Source: DT-110 sp030148525 (GTDB lineage: Bacteria; Bacteroidota; Bacteroidia; Chitinophagales; Saprospiraceae). Taken from it: DNA of 64,000 nt. The translations under genes and the position numbers were made by a program. Shown here piece by piece: positions 34,275 through 47,118 of this stretch (position 1 is its first letter; the number at the start of each line of letters is the position of its first letter). The stretch is taken from contig OZ245751.1 of the NCBI GenBank assembly GCA_965227445.1, positions 4,340,001 through 4,404,000 on the forward strand, read 5' to 3'. The notes beneath the pieces were generated by a model. That model saw only the letters and a list, made by a program, of their open reading frames with translations, was not told the DNA's origin and ran no database searches.

Positions 34275-36293
34275 ATGCAACAACGTATATTCCGATTCAT
34301 GGCCGGCAGCGCCATGGTTTGCTTTTTATGGGGATGTGGTCCCACTCCTAACCAGACTGCGGATTCTTTTACCATTGACCTGAAGGATCCGGACATTCAA
34401 CGCATCTACGAATTTCAGGACCGACAACTGACCGATAGTTTATTGGTGTTATTCCAGCATCGCGAACCCGTTTACAGGTATCTGGCTGCCATGGCTTTTG
34501 CTTCCATCAAGGATAGTAGCGCCGTTCGTCCGCTCGCCGGCCTATTAGTAGATGACTACACCCCTATCCGTCGGGCAGCGGCTTACGCCATGGGCCAGAC
34601 GGGTTCCGAAAAAGCTGCTCCTTTGTTGTTAGAGGGGTTTGAACGCAACGATACGGCCGGCTACTTCGCCACGTCCAACGCGGCCATTCTGGAGGCCGTT
34701 GGGAAAACCGGGGACCGCGAAATGCTCGAACAAATGAGTACGGTTTCTACTTATCGTCCTACGGATACGTTGCTGTTACTGGGGCAGGCACGAGGTATTT
34801 ACCGTTTTGCCCTGAGGGGGCAGGTCAGCCCTGCCGGTACTGAGCGCATGGTTGAGCTCGTCATGGATCCGGCCTTTCCGCTGGAGGTGCGCATGATGGC
34901 TGCCAATTATTTATACCGCGCCGCTGGAATCGACCTGACTGACTACGGCCCGGATATGGCCCAACTCATTTTCAAAGAGGAGGATGCCCGCATACGAATG
35001 GCCCTGGCCATTGCCTTAGGCAAAGCCGGAGGCACAGAAGCCATGGCTGCCTTACAGCAATTATTCCGCATGGAAAATGACTACCGGGTACGATGTAATA
35101 TTTTACGGGCACTATCCAACTTTCCCTACGACGAGACCCAGGCAATTTATATGGATGCATTAAAAAATCCACAGATTCAGGTCGCCATTACAGCCTCTCA
35201 GCAATTGCTAAACAACGGTGACAGCCGTGATGCCACAGCTTATTGGCGGTTGGCCAAAGACAGTGTCCACTGGCAGGTATCAGCCAATCTGTACGGTGCC
35301 GCTCACCGGCACCTGCCCGTCTACTACGCCGACTACCGGGATGCAATTAATGCCGAATTGCGCTATGGCTTCCGCAATAGCAATAATGTGTACCGCCAGG
35401 CAGCTATTCTGGCTGCCCTCTCGGAATTTGGTTGGAATTACCGGTTCATCCAAAGGGAAGGGCTCACAAGTGATGATCCGGTCGTACGCACAGCAGCGGC
35501 TTCGGCTCTGTCGACTATCCTGGATCGTCCCGACTTCGACCGGTATTTTGGAGGTAGTTATCGCCGGGTAAAACGGGAAATCGGACTATACTTGAAGGAT
35601 GCCATTCGCAGCGGTGATTCGGGAACAGCGGCAGTAGCCGCCGATGCACTGGCAGGCTTGGAAAATGAGTATCAATCCTATTTACTCCGACAGGATAGTA
35701 ACTTTTTGGAGGTAGGGTTGCGCCAACTGGAGTTACCCCGGCAAACGGAGACGTATTATGCTATTCAACGCGCGCAAGCTGCTTTCCAGGACCAGGAAGA
35801 TTCAGCTGTTTCTGTCAAACCAGGGTATAACCATCCGATTAATTGGACCGTCCTCGTCAAGCTCCGCGAAACGCCTCAGGCAGTCATCACCACAAATCGC
35901 GGAAAAATTACCATTGAACTATTGCCAACTAAAGCGCCCGGAAGTGTTGCCAATTTTGTACAGTTAGCCGTAGAGGACTTTTACGACGGTAAAACCTACC
36001 ATCGGGTCGTACCCAATTTCGTGATTCAGGGTGGCTGTCCGCGTGGTGACGGATACGGAAGTCTGGATTATACGATACGGTCCGAACTACCAGATATGTA
36101 TTACGACCAAGCTGGCTACGTTGGAATGGCCTCTGCGGGGAACCACACGGAAGGCACCCAATTTTTTATTACCCATAGCCCCACACCACATTTAGACGGA
36201 AATTACACTATTTTTGCCCGCGTTGTCAGTGGCCTGGACGTAGTGCACAGCACGCGGGTCGGTGACGTGATCGAAAGTATTGAGATCCTCTAA
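34275..36293 (+). CDS. Lipoprotein with HEAT-like repeats and C-terminal cyclophilin peptidyl-prolyl isomerase
   Basis: 672 residues from ATG 34275; a TTG frame from 34203 is rejected because the lipoprotein signal starts at 34275. Lipobox LWGC at residues 18-21. HEAT/armadillo-like helical repeats span about 60-500 (VRPLAGLLVDDYTPIRRAAAYAMGQTG, IRMALAIALGKAGG). The cyclophilin domain at about 525-672 has TTNRGKITIELLPTKAPGSVANFVQLA, YHRVVPNFVIQGG, TEGTQFFITHSPTPHLDG. The fusion suggests a periplasmic foldase with a protein-binding scaffold. Its stop lies 20 bp before gcvT. Confidence 0.92.
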   Translation: MQQRIFRFMAGSAMVCFLWGCGPTPNQTADSFTIDLKDPDIQRIYEFQDRQLTDSLLVLFQHREPVYRYLAAMAFASIKDSSAVRPLAGLLVDDYTPIRRAAAYAMGQTGSEKAAPLLLEGFERNDTAGYFATSNAAILEAVGKTGDREMLEQMSTVSTYRPTDTLLLLGQARGIYRFALRGQVSPAGTERMVELVMDPAFPLEVRMMAANYLYRAAGIDLTDYGPDMAQLIFKEEDARIRMALAIALGKAGGTEAMAALQQLFRMENDYRVRCNILRALSNFPYDETQAIYMDALKNPQIQVAITASQQLLNNGDSRDATAYWRLAKDSVHWQVSANLYGAAHRHLPVYYADYRDAINAELRYGFRNSNNVYRQAAILAALSEFGWNYRFIQREGLTSDDPVVRTAAASALSTILDRPDFDRYFGGSYRRVKREIGLYLKDAIRSGDSGTAAVAADALAGLENEYQSYLLRQDSNFLEVGLRQLELPRQTETYYAIQRAQAAFQDQEDSAVSVKPGYNHPINWTVLVKLRETPQAVITTNRGKITIELLPTKAPGSVANFVQLAVEDFYDGKTYHRVVPNFVIQGGCPRGDGYGSLDYTIRSELPDMYYDQAGYVGMASAGNHTEGTQFFITHSPTPHLDGNYTIFARVVSGLDVVHSTRVGDVIESIEIL

Positions 36294-36312
36294 CAAAACG
36301 ATTTGCCAATAC

Positions 36313-37425
36313 ATGAAAGATACGCCCTTAACCAAAACACACATAGCTCTCGGTGCCCGCATGGCGGAATTTGCGGGCTACAATATGCCCATTTCCTACA
36401 GCGGTATCAACCCTGAACACGAGGCCGTGCGGGAACGAGCTGGCTTATTTGACGTTTCGCACATGGGTGAGTTTATCGTTCGCGGAAAAGAAGCGCTTGA
36501 GCTGATCCAGTTTGTAACCAGTAACGATGCCTCCACCCTGGAGATCGGTCAGGCTCAATACTCTTGTCTGCCCAATGACCGCGGTGGAATTGTGGATGAC
36601 CTACTTATTTATCGACTACCCGAGGACAATTGCTCGGAAGGAGAACGCGCCTACATGCTGGTCGTCAATGCCTCTAATATTGAGAAAGACTGGGAGTGGA
36701 TTAACCGGCACAATACGTTCGATACCCGCCTGATCAATATTTCTGACCATACGGGTTTGTTAGCCCTGCAGGGACCTAAAGCGACAGAGGTACTGCAACC
36801 GCTTACCGACACAAACCTTACGGACATTCCATATTACCATTTCACCAAAGGAACAGTAGCCGGAGTGGGTAATGTGCTTATTTCTGCAACTGGATACACT
36901 GGATCCGGTGGCTTTGAATTGTATGCCGATGCTGAGACAATGCCAACTCTCTGGAAAGCAATTATTTCTTCCGGAGAAAAGGTAAACCTGCTTCCTGCCG
37001 GATTAGGAGCCCGCGACACCTTACGCCTGGAAATGGGTATGTGCCTCTACGGTAATGATATTACCGATGATACCTCGCCCTTAGAAGCCGGCCTGGGCTG
37101 GATTACGAAGCTCGACAAGGGACCTTTTCTCTCACGCGAGCTATTCAAAGCTCAGAAAGAAGAAGGTACCACCAGGCGATTAGCCGGTTTCACCCTTCAG
37201 GAACGCCGGGTACCCCGTCAAGGATATGCTATTGAGGATGCTTCCGGGCAAGTTATTGGCGAAGTAACCAGTGGTACGCAATCCCCTTCCCTCGGATATC
37301 CAATCGGGTTGGGCTACCTGAATAAACCGCACCACAAGAAAGGGACGGAGATTTATATCGTTGCCGGCAAAAAGCGGTTGAAAGGAACGATCACCAGGCC
37401 TCCATTTTATAAAAAAGAGCATTAA
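36313..37425 (+). CDS. gcvT: Aminomethyltransferase, glycine cleavage T protein
   Basis: 370 residues from ATG 36313; a frame from 36280 overlaps the upstream gene and is rejected. Motifs: RMAEFAGYNMPISY, EHEAVRERAGLFDVSHMGEF, GGIVDDLLIYRL, LALQGPKA, ATGYTGSGGFELY, GLGARDTLRLEMGMCLYGNDI and EVTSGTQSPSLGYPIGLGYL. It moves the methylene from aminomethyl-lipoate to tetrahydrofolate. Other gcv genes are not in the window. Confidence 0.96.
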   Translation: MKDTPLTKTHIALGARMAEFAGYNMPISYSGINPEHEAVRERAGLFDVSHMGEFIVRGKEALELIQFVTSNDASTLEIGQAQYSCLPNDRGGIVDDLLIYRLPEDNCSEGERAYMLVVNASNIEKDWEWINRHNTFDTRLINISDHTGLLALQGPKATEVLQPLTDTNLTDIPYYHFTKGTVAGVGNVLISATGYTGSGGFELYADAETMPTLWKAIISSGEKVNLLPAGLGARDTLRLEMGMCLYGNDITDDTSPLEAGLGWITKLDKGPFLSRELFKAQKEEGTTRRLAGFTLQERRVPRQGYAIEDASGQVIGEVTSGTQSPSLGYPIGLGYLNKPHHKKGTEIYIVAGKKRLKGTITRPPFYKKEH

Positions 37426-37460
37426 TTCACCTTGTCACACCCTTTAGCGGGAGTGATGCT

Positions 37461-37490
37461 TTTGTTTTTACAAAACGATGTGTACTTTCA
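37461..37490 (+). promoter_or_regulatory. Probable promoter of the GbsR/MarR gene
   Basis: TTTG (37461-37464), 18 bases, TACTTTCA (37483-37490). It resembles the Bacteroidota promoter with one mismatch and supports the start at 37513 over the TTG frame from 37432. Confidence 0.4.
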
Positions 37491-37512
37491 GTATCATTTG
37501 AAACTTGATGGC

Positions 37513-38013
37513 ATGGACATTCAGGAAGGGAAAGAAAAGTTTTTGCAATCCTGGGGAGCCCTTGGTTCCAGCTGGGGAATAAACCGCACGATGGCCCAAA
37601 TACATGCATTGCTGCTGGTATCTCCGGAGGCATTGAGTGCTGATGATGTTATCGGTGAGCTTAAGATATCTCGTGGCAATGCGAATATGAATTTGCGAGC
37701 CCTGATCGATTGGGGTTTGGTCTATAAAGAGTTGAAGCCCGGCGAACGCAAGGAGTTCTTCGTGGCCGAAAAGGACATGTGGGAAGTCATTAAAAGCATT
37801 ATCACCCAGCGGAAAAAGAAAGAACTGGAGCCCATGATACGTGTCCTGGACGAGCTGGCCAGTGTGGAAGCTAATGACCCCGAAAGTGAGGAGTTTGTCC
37901 GGGTTATCAAGGACATCAAAGTATTTAGCAGCAAGGCGGATTCTACCTTAGAAACACTCACTAAGGCCGATTCTAATTGGTTTATCGGGACTTTCATGAA
38001 AATGATAAAGTAA
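37513..38013 (+). CDS. GbsR/MarR-family transcriptional regulator
   Basis: 166 residues from ATG 37513. The pattern LQSWGALGSSWGINRTMAQIHALLLVSPEALSADDVIGEL followed by KISRGNANMNLRALIDWGLVYKELKPGERKEFFVAEKDMW is the winged helix of the GbsR subgroup. The C-terminal helices (120-160) should dimerise. The target genes are unknown; in Bacillus, GbsR senses choline. It follows gcvT but probably has its own promoter. A strong terminator follows. Confidence 0.88.
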   Translation: MDIQEGKEKFLQSWGALGSSWGINRTMAQIHALLLVSPEALSADDVIGELKISRGNANMNLRALIDWGLVYKELKPGERKEFFVAEKDMWEVIKSIITQRKKKELEPMIRVLDELASVEANDPESEEFVRVIKDIKVFSSKADSTLETLTKADSNWFIGTFMKMIK

Positions 38014-38040
38014 AGCACCCGGGCGATATTACCAAAAAGA

Positions 38041-38078
38041 AAAGCCCGCTTTGTAGGTTTACAAAGCGGGCTTTTTTT
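38041..38078. terminator. Strong bidirectional terminator
   Basis: 15-bp perfect stem AAAGCCCGCTTTGTA / TACAAAGCGGGCTTT with loop GGTT. A T tract follows on the plus strand and an A tract precedes it, giving Ts on the minus strand. It sits between the convergent GbsR-type gene and serA. Confidence 0.92.
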
Positions 38079-38099
38079 GGTGTAGTTCAAACCCAGCCT

Positions 38100-39065
38100 T
38101 TATTTATCGTCACCGAAAAAGGCGAGGATGCGGTCAGCCAATTCCAGTCCGATATTCGCTTGTGCTTCGATAGTGGAAGCGCCAATGTGCGGGCTCACGG
38201 ATACCTGGGCATGGTCGAGTAATGCTTTTTTGGGTGTCGGCTCATTGTCGAAGACATCCAGGCCTGCTCCGGCTACTTTTCCGGAATCCAGCGCAGCGAG
38301 GAGGGCGTCTTCATCTACGGCTCCTCCCCGGGATGTATTAACTAAAATGACACCATCTTTCATTTTCTCCAATTCGTTGGGGCCAATCAGTGCCTTTCCG
38401 CCACCAAACGGTACGTGCAGGGTTATGTAATCCGCTTTGGATAACATCTCGTCAAAATCGACGGTCTCGATGCGAACGGTCAGGCGAGCGTTATCGGTCA
38501 CAAATACCGACAAGTCGATGTCTGCTTCGTCAATGACCAGGTCCACGGGCATAACCTCCATTCCCAAAGCCAGACCAATACGAGCTACCTCCTGGCCAAT
38601 GCGACCGAACCCGACGACACCCAGTTTTTTTCCTCTGAGTTGAACGCCTTTGGAATAGGCTTTTTTGAGTTTTTTGAACTCTGTATCACCCTTTGTGGGC
38701 ATTTGGCGGTTGGCATCATGCAATCCGCGCGACAGGTTAAACATGTGTGCAAAGGCCAATTCAGCCACGGATTGGGAAGAAGCAGCCGGTGTATTCATTA
38801 CCGTAATGCCTTTCTCACGGGCGTGCTCCACATCAATATTATCCAGTCCTACCCCAGCTCGGGCGATAACTTTCAGATTAGGGCATTTATCGATCAGGTC
38901 GGCCCGGACTTTCGTGGCGGACCGAACTATGATGACATCGTATTCGGGTAGCACTTTGGCGAGTTCATCCTGCGGCACCTTTTCGGTATCAACTTGGTAA
39001 CCAGCTTCATCCAGAAGGGTTTTTCCATCGGGATGGATTCCATCATTGGCAAGAATCTTAATCAT
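38100..39065 (-). CDS. serA: D-3-phosphoglycerate dehydrogenase
   Basis: 321 residues, short form without the C-terminal ACT regulatory domain. NAD-binding motif LGVVGFGRIGQEVARIG, substrate arginine region IVRSATKVRADLI, GVGLDNIDVEHA, LVNTSRGGAVDEDALLAAL, AGAGLDVFDNEP and the catalytic histidine in VSPHIGAST. It oxidises 3-phosphoglycerate, the first step of serine synthesis. serC, the next enzyme, lies 9 kb away beyond the rRNA operon rather than adjacent. Confidence 0.93.
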   Translation of the reverse strand: MIKILANDGIHPDGKTLLDEAGYQVDTEKVPQDELAKVLPEYDVIIVRSATKVRADLIDKCPNLKVIARAGVGLDNIDVEHAREKGITVMNTPAASSQSVAELAFAHMFNLSRGLHDANRQMPTKGDTEFKKLKKAYSKGVQLRGKKLGVVGFGRIGQEVARIGLALGMEVMPVDLVIDEADIDLSVFVTDNARLTVRIETVDFDEMLSKADYITLHVPFGGGKALIGPNELEKMKDGVILVNTSRGGAVDEDALLAALDSGKVAGAGLDVFDNEPTPKKALLDHAQVSVSPHIGASTIEAQANIGLELADRILAFFGDDK

Positions 39066-39202
39066 GCGTTACGCTTTTTTGTGTTGCTTGTGTGAAAATG
39101 AGGGTTATAAAAACAAATGAACCGGTGCCATACCGGCAGTTCGGTTCTGTTTAGAATACCCGCAGGTATCCCGGCACCGCAGGTTTTGGTGGCGGAAAGG
39201 GC

Positions 39203-39234
39203 AAAAAAAAGCCGAGCGTTTTCGGCGCTCGGCT
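39203..39234 (-). terminator. Intrinsic terminator of the small secreted protein gene
   Basis: 9-bp stem AGCCGAGCG / CGCTCGGCT with a 7-base loop; on the minus strand it is followed by a run of eight Ts (39210-39203). It starts 7 bp after the stop at 39241. Confidence 0.88.
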
Positions 39235-39240
39235 AAAGTA

Positions 39241-39702
39241 TCAGTTATTATTCGGTTCTACAAAAGTTGGAAAGCTAACATTTGTATAGTGCGAAAACTT
39301 TCGATCGCTTGTCACCTCTGAGGTATGTTGCCGTGCAAAACTCGCGAAGAGGGCCGACAGATCCTCTTCTTTGTAATTGCGGGAATCCGGCATGATAAAG
39401 TATCCAATATTTCGGATACTCCCATTTTCGTTCCAAAAGACATGCATGAGTACTTTGAGTCCTTTGATATCAAAATCAATGGAAGCAGCGTACTCTTCAA
39501 GGGCGCGCATAGTTTCAAACCAGTTGGCCAGTGCTTCGGAAGGATCGTTTTTGGAAACAGCCAATAAAGTACGCGCATGTTCACGACTCAGCGTTTCGTA
39601 AGCTTCTTCATTTTCACCCAATACAAACGCTTTTTTCACATTTTGAGCCTGTAGGGGAACCAGGAAAAGCAGAAGGAGGAATGTTAATCCAGTCAGTCTC
39701 AT
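39241..39702 (-). CDS. Small secreted protein of unknown function
   Basis: 153 residues. A clear signal peptide MRLTGLTFLLLLFLVPLQAQ is followed by a helical then strand-rich domain (VLMHVFWNENGSIRNIGYFIMPDSRNYKEEDL). No cysteine pair or catalytic motif is visible. It has its own terminator, so it is probably a single-gene transcript. TATCTTTA at 39723-39716 could be a -7 box. I do not recognise the family. Confidence 0.75.
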   Translation of the reverse strand: MRLTGLTFLLLLFLVPLQAQNVKKAFVLGENEEAYETLSREHARTLLAVSKNDPSEALANWFETMRALEEYAASIDFDIKGLKVLMHVFWNENGSIRNIGYFIMPDSRNYKEEDLSALFASFARQHTSEVTSDRKFSHYTNVSFPTFVEPNNN

Positions 39703-40007
39703 ATTTTTTTATTTATAAAGATACAGATAAGGCGTGAATGTTGCAGAAACATGTCAACTCATTGTGGCGATAAAACGGTGGGCTTCGGAGGCTATTATCA
39801 GGCGTAACAACAATAGCTATTGACTTTACTCGATCAAATCACCTACATTGTCCAAAAAATGCCCACATTCAGGCATTTAAGGTAATTTTGCGTTATTGTA
39901 CGGTGGTTGCCGCAAGTGGTTGCAATTGCCAAAGGACTTAAGAATTAGAGGTTGTTTTATCAGCTATTGAACGATTAGTCCTTTTGACGTATTATTAGAT
40001 AAGGATT
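39703..40007. other. Intergenic stretch between divergent genes
   Basis: About 305 bases without a supported gene. It holds TAATTTTG (39883-39890), a -7-like box without a clear -33 partner, and a small TGCC/GGCA hairpin (39860-39875). No RNA gene is recognised. Confidence 0.4.
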
Positions 40008-40613
40008 ATGTGGATAGATATTTCGTTACTGGTATGTGTAGGCCTGGGTTTTGCTGTAGGCTTTTCGCGTGGTATTATACGCACGACGTTCAATATCCTG
40101 TCCCTGGCGTTCGGGGCTATCGCAGCTCTGCGTTTTACCCCTGCCATGACGGAATTCCTAAAGAATTCCTTCAATGAGGATAGTGCTCTTATGTTTTTCG
40201 CCGCCCTGGTGATCACGTTTGCCCTCACTATGCTTTTGATCCGGCTGTTGGCGCGCGGCCTGGAAGGACTGCTCCAGACAGCCAATATTAACATCATCAA
40301 TCAAGTAGCTGGCGGTGCATTGATGTCGGCAGTAACGACTTTGCTATTTGCCGTGGTCATGAATTTCTTCCTGTCCAGCACTTACAACGACCGGGACCGT
40401 GAGGAGGCCGTAGCCACTTCCCGAACCTACCCTTTCTTAAAGGATTATCCCGCCATGGCGATGGATATGGTCAGTGAGCTCAAACCGGTATTTACGCGTT
40501 TCTGGGAGTATTCCATTAGTATCATGGATCAGGTAGAAGGAATGGCCGAACAAACGGAAAGTCAGGACTTCTTTAATATTGAGGAAGACGATCGGGATCG
40601 CACCAACAACTAA
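40008..40613 (+). CDS. CvpA family membrane protein
   Basis: 201 residues with four membrane helices (about 5-22, 30-48, 62-82, 98-118). The CvpA pattern GLGFAVGFSRGIIRTTFNILSLAFGAIAALRF is present at the N-terminus. The C-terminal ~75 residues are soluble and acidic, which is longer than the core family. CvpA relatives influence colicin V secretion, curli and envelope homeostasis, but the mechanism is unknown. The YhhN gene follows after 8 bp. Confidence 0.85.
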   Translation: MWIDISLLVCVGLGFAVGFSRGIIRTTFNILSLAFGAIAALRFTPAMTEFLKNSFNEDSALMFFAALVITFALTMLLIRLLARGLEGLLQTANINIINQVAGGALMSAVTTLLFAVVMNFFLSSTYNDRDREEAVATSRTYPFLKDYPAMAMDMVSELKPVFTRFWEYSISIMDQVEGMAEQTESQDFFNIEEDDRDRTNN

Positions 40614-40621
40614 CCCCCTCC

Positions 40622-41299
40622 ATGGCTTCATCCAGGTATTTTCCATACATTTTGATTGCCTGCGCTCACCTCACTGGTACTGTATGGCAGGTAACCTGGC
40701 TCACCCAATGGACCAAACCACTTTTAATTCCCTTTTTAGCGCTGGCCTTTTACAGTAATGCCTCTGTGCGTTCAGTTGCAACCTGGCAATTGATTTGTAT
40801 TTTTCTTTTTTCCTGGCTGGGGGATGTCCTGTTGCAGTTAACCGGTACTATTTTCTTTCTGGCAGGGCTGGGCAGTTTCTTACTTGCTCAGATCAGCTAC
40901 ACGAGCTTTTTTATTCAGTACCCTCCGAAAGGGCTTGGCTCATTAGCCAGCAAACCATGGGAAGCCATTCCGTACCTTCTGTATCTCATTTTCATGCTGT
41001 GGTTCCTCTGGCCTGGCCTGGATACGGCCTTACGGATTCCCGTTGCGGTGTATAGTGTATTTTTGGTAGGTATGGGCTTATCGGCATTTGGCTTCCGCCA
41101 AAAAACCAAGCCTCCTTGGGGATGGTGGATCGTACTAGGTTCCATTCTGTTTGTCTTGTCCGACAGCCTGATTGCCCTTGACCGTTTTTCGGACATCCCG
41201 GTTTGGCATCCCCGATTTTCCATTATGGTCACCTATATCCTGGCGCAGGGACTTCTCATATACGGTATTGACAGGACACTGATGTCTGCGAAAGACTAA
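40622..41299 (+). CDS. YhhN/TMEM86 family protein (lysoplasmalogenase-like)
   Basis: 225 residues with about eight membrane helices. Family landmarks: TKPLLIPFLALAFY, FSWLGDVLLQL, FLAGLGSFLLAQISY, LGSILFVLSDSLIALDRF and YILAQGLLIYG, with the conserved acidic pairs GD and SDS. Relatives hydrolyse the vinyl-ether bond of lysoplasmalogens; activity in this organism is inferred. It is cotranscribed with cvpA and overlaps the convergent gene at 41296 by 4 bp. Confidence 0.85.
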   Translation: MASSRYFPYILIACAHLTGTVWQVTWLTQWTKPLLIPFLALAFYSNASVRSVATWQLICIFLFSWLGDVLLQLTGTIFFLAGLGSFLLAQISYTSFFIQYPPKGLGSLASKPWEAIPYLLYLIFMLWFLWPGLDTALRIPVAVYSVFLVGMGLSAFGFRQKTKPPWGWWIVLGSILFVLSDSLIALDRFSDIPVWHPRFSIMVTYILAQGLLIYGIDRTLMSAKD

Positions 41300-41775
41300 A
41301 CGGTACCACGATTCCGGGTTCGCCAAATAGACAATCCGAGTCGAAACGGTAGTAATACCGCGGATATAATGGCACCTACCGCAAACAACAACATTTCGGC
41401 ATGGAGGTAACGGCCAATCCCATCTGCCTTTTTTAAAGGAAGCGGCCCTATGATCGCTTCCATGCTGTTCTCATCCAGAAAAGTTTGAAAAGTATTCAAT
41501 TCCTGAACCAGAAAAAAGATGGCCGGGATACAAGCGAATATGATCACTTGCTTCAACATCTGCCGGTTGGCCAGGAAGGTGTAGGGCAACAGAAAAATAT
41601 ACCGGGTAAAGGTAATAAAGACCACTACGTAGATGATATTCTGGGTCATGAACCGGTAAGGACCAGTAGTAAAGTAAATAGGAAGAACGACTGCTACGGC
41701 AATGAGGAGAGTTACCACCCACCAGAGTCCTTCCATTTGGGCTATTTTTGCGGAAACGTTTACTTGCTTGGTCAT
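41296..41775 (-). CDS. Integral membrane protein of unknown function
   Basis: 159 residues with four hydrophobic segments (about 17-36, 43-62, 73-90, 125-145). No recognised family motif. Its stop overlaps the stop region of the convergent YhhN gene. It lies directly downstream of the rRNA operon terminator on the same strand, but that terminator and the strong gap suggest separate expression. Confidence 0.7.
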   Translation of the reverse strand: MTKQVNVSAKIAQMEGLWWVVTLLIAVAVVLPIYFTTGPYRFMTQNIIYVVVFITFTRYIFLLPYTFLANRQMLKQVIIFACIPAIFFLVQELNTFQTFLDENSMEAIIGPLPLKKADGIGRYLHAEMLLFAVGAIISAVLLPFRLGLSIWRTRNRGTV

Positions 41776-41804
41776 GGGTGTATAATTACGTGGCTGAACG
41801 GGGC

Positions 41805-41838
41805 AAATAAAAAAAGGCTACCCGCGATGCGGATAGCC
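41805..41838 (-). terminator. rRNA operon terminator
   Basis: Stem GGCTAcCCGC / GCGGaTAGCC (41816-41838) with a 3-base loop; on the minus strand it is followed by CCTTTTTTTATTTG. It lies about 10 bases after the 5S rRNA end. Confidence 0.85.
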
Positions 41839-41848
41839 AGTTATGTTG

Positions 41849-41957
41849 TGTTGGCGGCGACCTACTCTCCCACCAGGGGCAGTACCATCGGCGCTGAGGA
41901 GCTTAACTTCTCTGTTCGGAATGGTAAGAGGTGGAACCTCCTCGCTATAACCACCAA
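41849..41957 (-). rRNA. rrf: 5S ribosomal RNA
   Basis: The minus-strand sequence has the 5S landmarks: GTTGGTGGTTATAGCG at the 5' end, CATTCCGAACAGAGAAG, TAAGCTCCTCAGCGCC, and GGGAGAGTAGGTCGCCGCC at the 3' end, with complementary ends. About 109 nt; exact ends are approximate. Last gene of the operon. Confidence 0.93.
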
Positions 41958-42077
41958 CAATTCTTCGGTTCATTTCGTCCTGCGCTTTTGCGGGAGTACT
42001 TGAACAATGTCTTTAGTTAACATTGACAGATGGTAAGAAGAAGCTACAAAGCTTATTAGTCACTAAGAAATAAGAGT

Positions 42078-44823
<2,746 letters not shown>

Positions 44824-45230
44824 AGATTACAAAAAGTAACTACAGTTCTTTCGTGTTATCCTAACACGCCTTGTTGCTCGACTTCTTACCTATCTTGTCA
44901 ATGAACTTTTCGGTGACACACTACCATCCCAACCAGTTCTCGTCAGAAAAACCAGTATCAACGGATGGGTGCTTACCCTAGCAGATAACGGTGGTCTCGA
45001 ACCACTTCCATACTCCATTGAGTATACTTGCCCCCGTACGGGCCGTTTCCATCTTGTCAATCGCTTGAATGTACTTTGAAAGAGTGGAGGATATCGGAGT
45101 CGAATCCCGTAAGCATCGAAATGTTCCATTTCGCTCGCTTACGAGGACTCTCGAAAAACTATGAAATCGGAGATTTCTGGTTTTTCGGAGCCGATGACCT
45201 TCCTTCCTAATCAACACTTTCAATAAAAAG
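44824..45230 (-). other. 23S to tRNA-Ala internal spacer with tRNA remnants and hairpins
   Basis: About 400 bases of spacer. It contains a T-arm-like hairpin (GTGGTTCGAGACCAC on the minus strand, near 44990-45004), a partial second tRNA-Ala 3' end (45083-45104 and 45191-45200), and two 36-nt hairpins (45108-45143, 45152-45187). No protein gene is supported. Confidence 0.7.
45083..45200 (-). pseudogene. tRNA-Ala 3'-end remnant split by two hairpins
   Basis: Bases 45083-45104 are identical to 45229-45250, the acceptor and T-arm of the intact tRNA-Ala (22 identical bases). A 10-base piece CCGATGACCT that continues the tRNA reappears at 45191-45200. Between the pieces lie about 86 bases made mostly of two perfect hairpins. 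This looks like a duplicated tRNA end interrupted by an insertion, without the 5' half needed for a tRNA. Confidence 0.65.
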
Positions 45231-45304
45231 TGGAGGATATCGGAGTCGAACCGATGACCTCCTGCGTGCAAGGCAGGCGCTCTAGCCAGCTGAGCTAATC
45301 CCCC
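45231..45304 (-). tRNA. tRNA-Ala (UGC)
   Basis: 74 nt. Acceptor GGGGGAT pairs with ATCCTCC, anticodon arm CCTGC-CTTGCAC-GCAGG gives anticodon TGC, T-arm ATCGG-TTCGACT-CCGAT. CCA is not encoded (A then CTT). Confidence 0.97.
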
Positions 45305-45309
45305 GTGTT

Positions 45310-45386
45310 CAGTGGGCAGTCATTTTCAGTCATCAGTTTGACAGACACATTCGGGCTGTTTACTGCTGACTGGATACTGCTTACTG
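45310..45386. repeat. CAGTnnn heptamer hairpin between the two tRNAs
   Basis: CAGT recurs at 45310, 45317, 45327 and 45334, then the complementary ACTG at 45362, 45369, 45376 and 45383, each about 7 bases apart. The arms can pair into a long stem between tRNA-Ala and tRNA-Ile. Confidence 0.75.
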
Positions 45387-45391
45387 ATTCA

Positions 45392-45468
45392 TGGTAGTCT
45401 CGGGCGGACTTGAACCGCCGACCTCTACATTATCAGTGTAGCGCTCTAACCAGCTGAGCTACGAGACT
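45392..45468 (-). tRNA. tRNA-Ile (GAU)
   Basis: 77 nt with encoded CCA (45394-45392). Acceptor AGTCTCG pairs with CGAGACT, anticodon arm CTACA-CTGATAA-TGTAG gives anticodon GAT, T-arm GGCGG-TTCAAGT-CCGCC. It lies in the 16S-23S spacer with tRNA-Ala, the standard order. Confidence 0.97.
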
Positions 45469-45582
45469 TCAGTCGATCACTCTTCACTCAGTCTTTCAAG
45501 CTCATTTTCTTGGTAACATTAACACGAGGTGGTAAAAACCTTTACGATTCATCCGCAAAGCAAGTACGAATCTTCAGTACTC

Positions 45583-47118
<1,536 letters not shown>

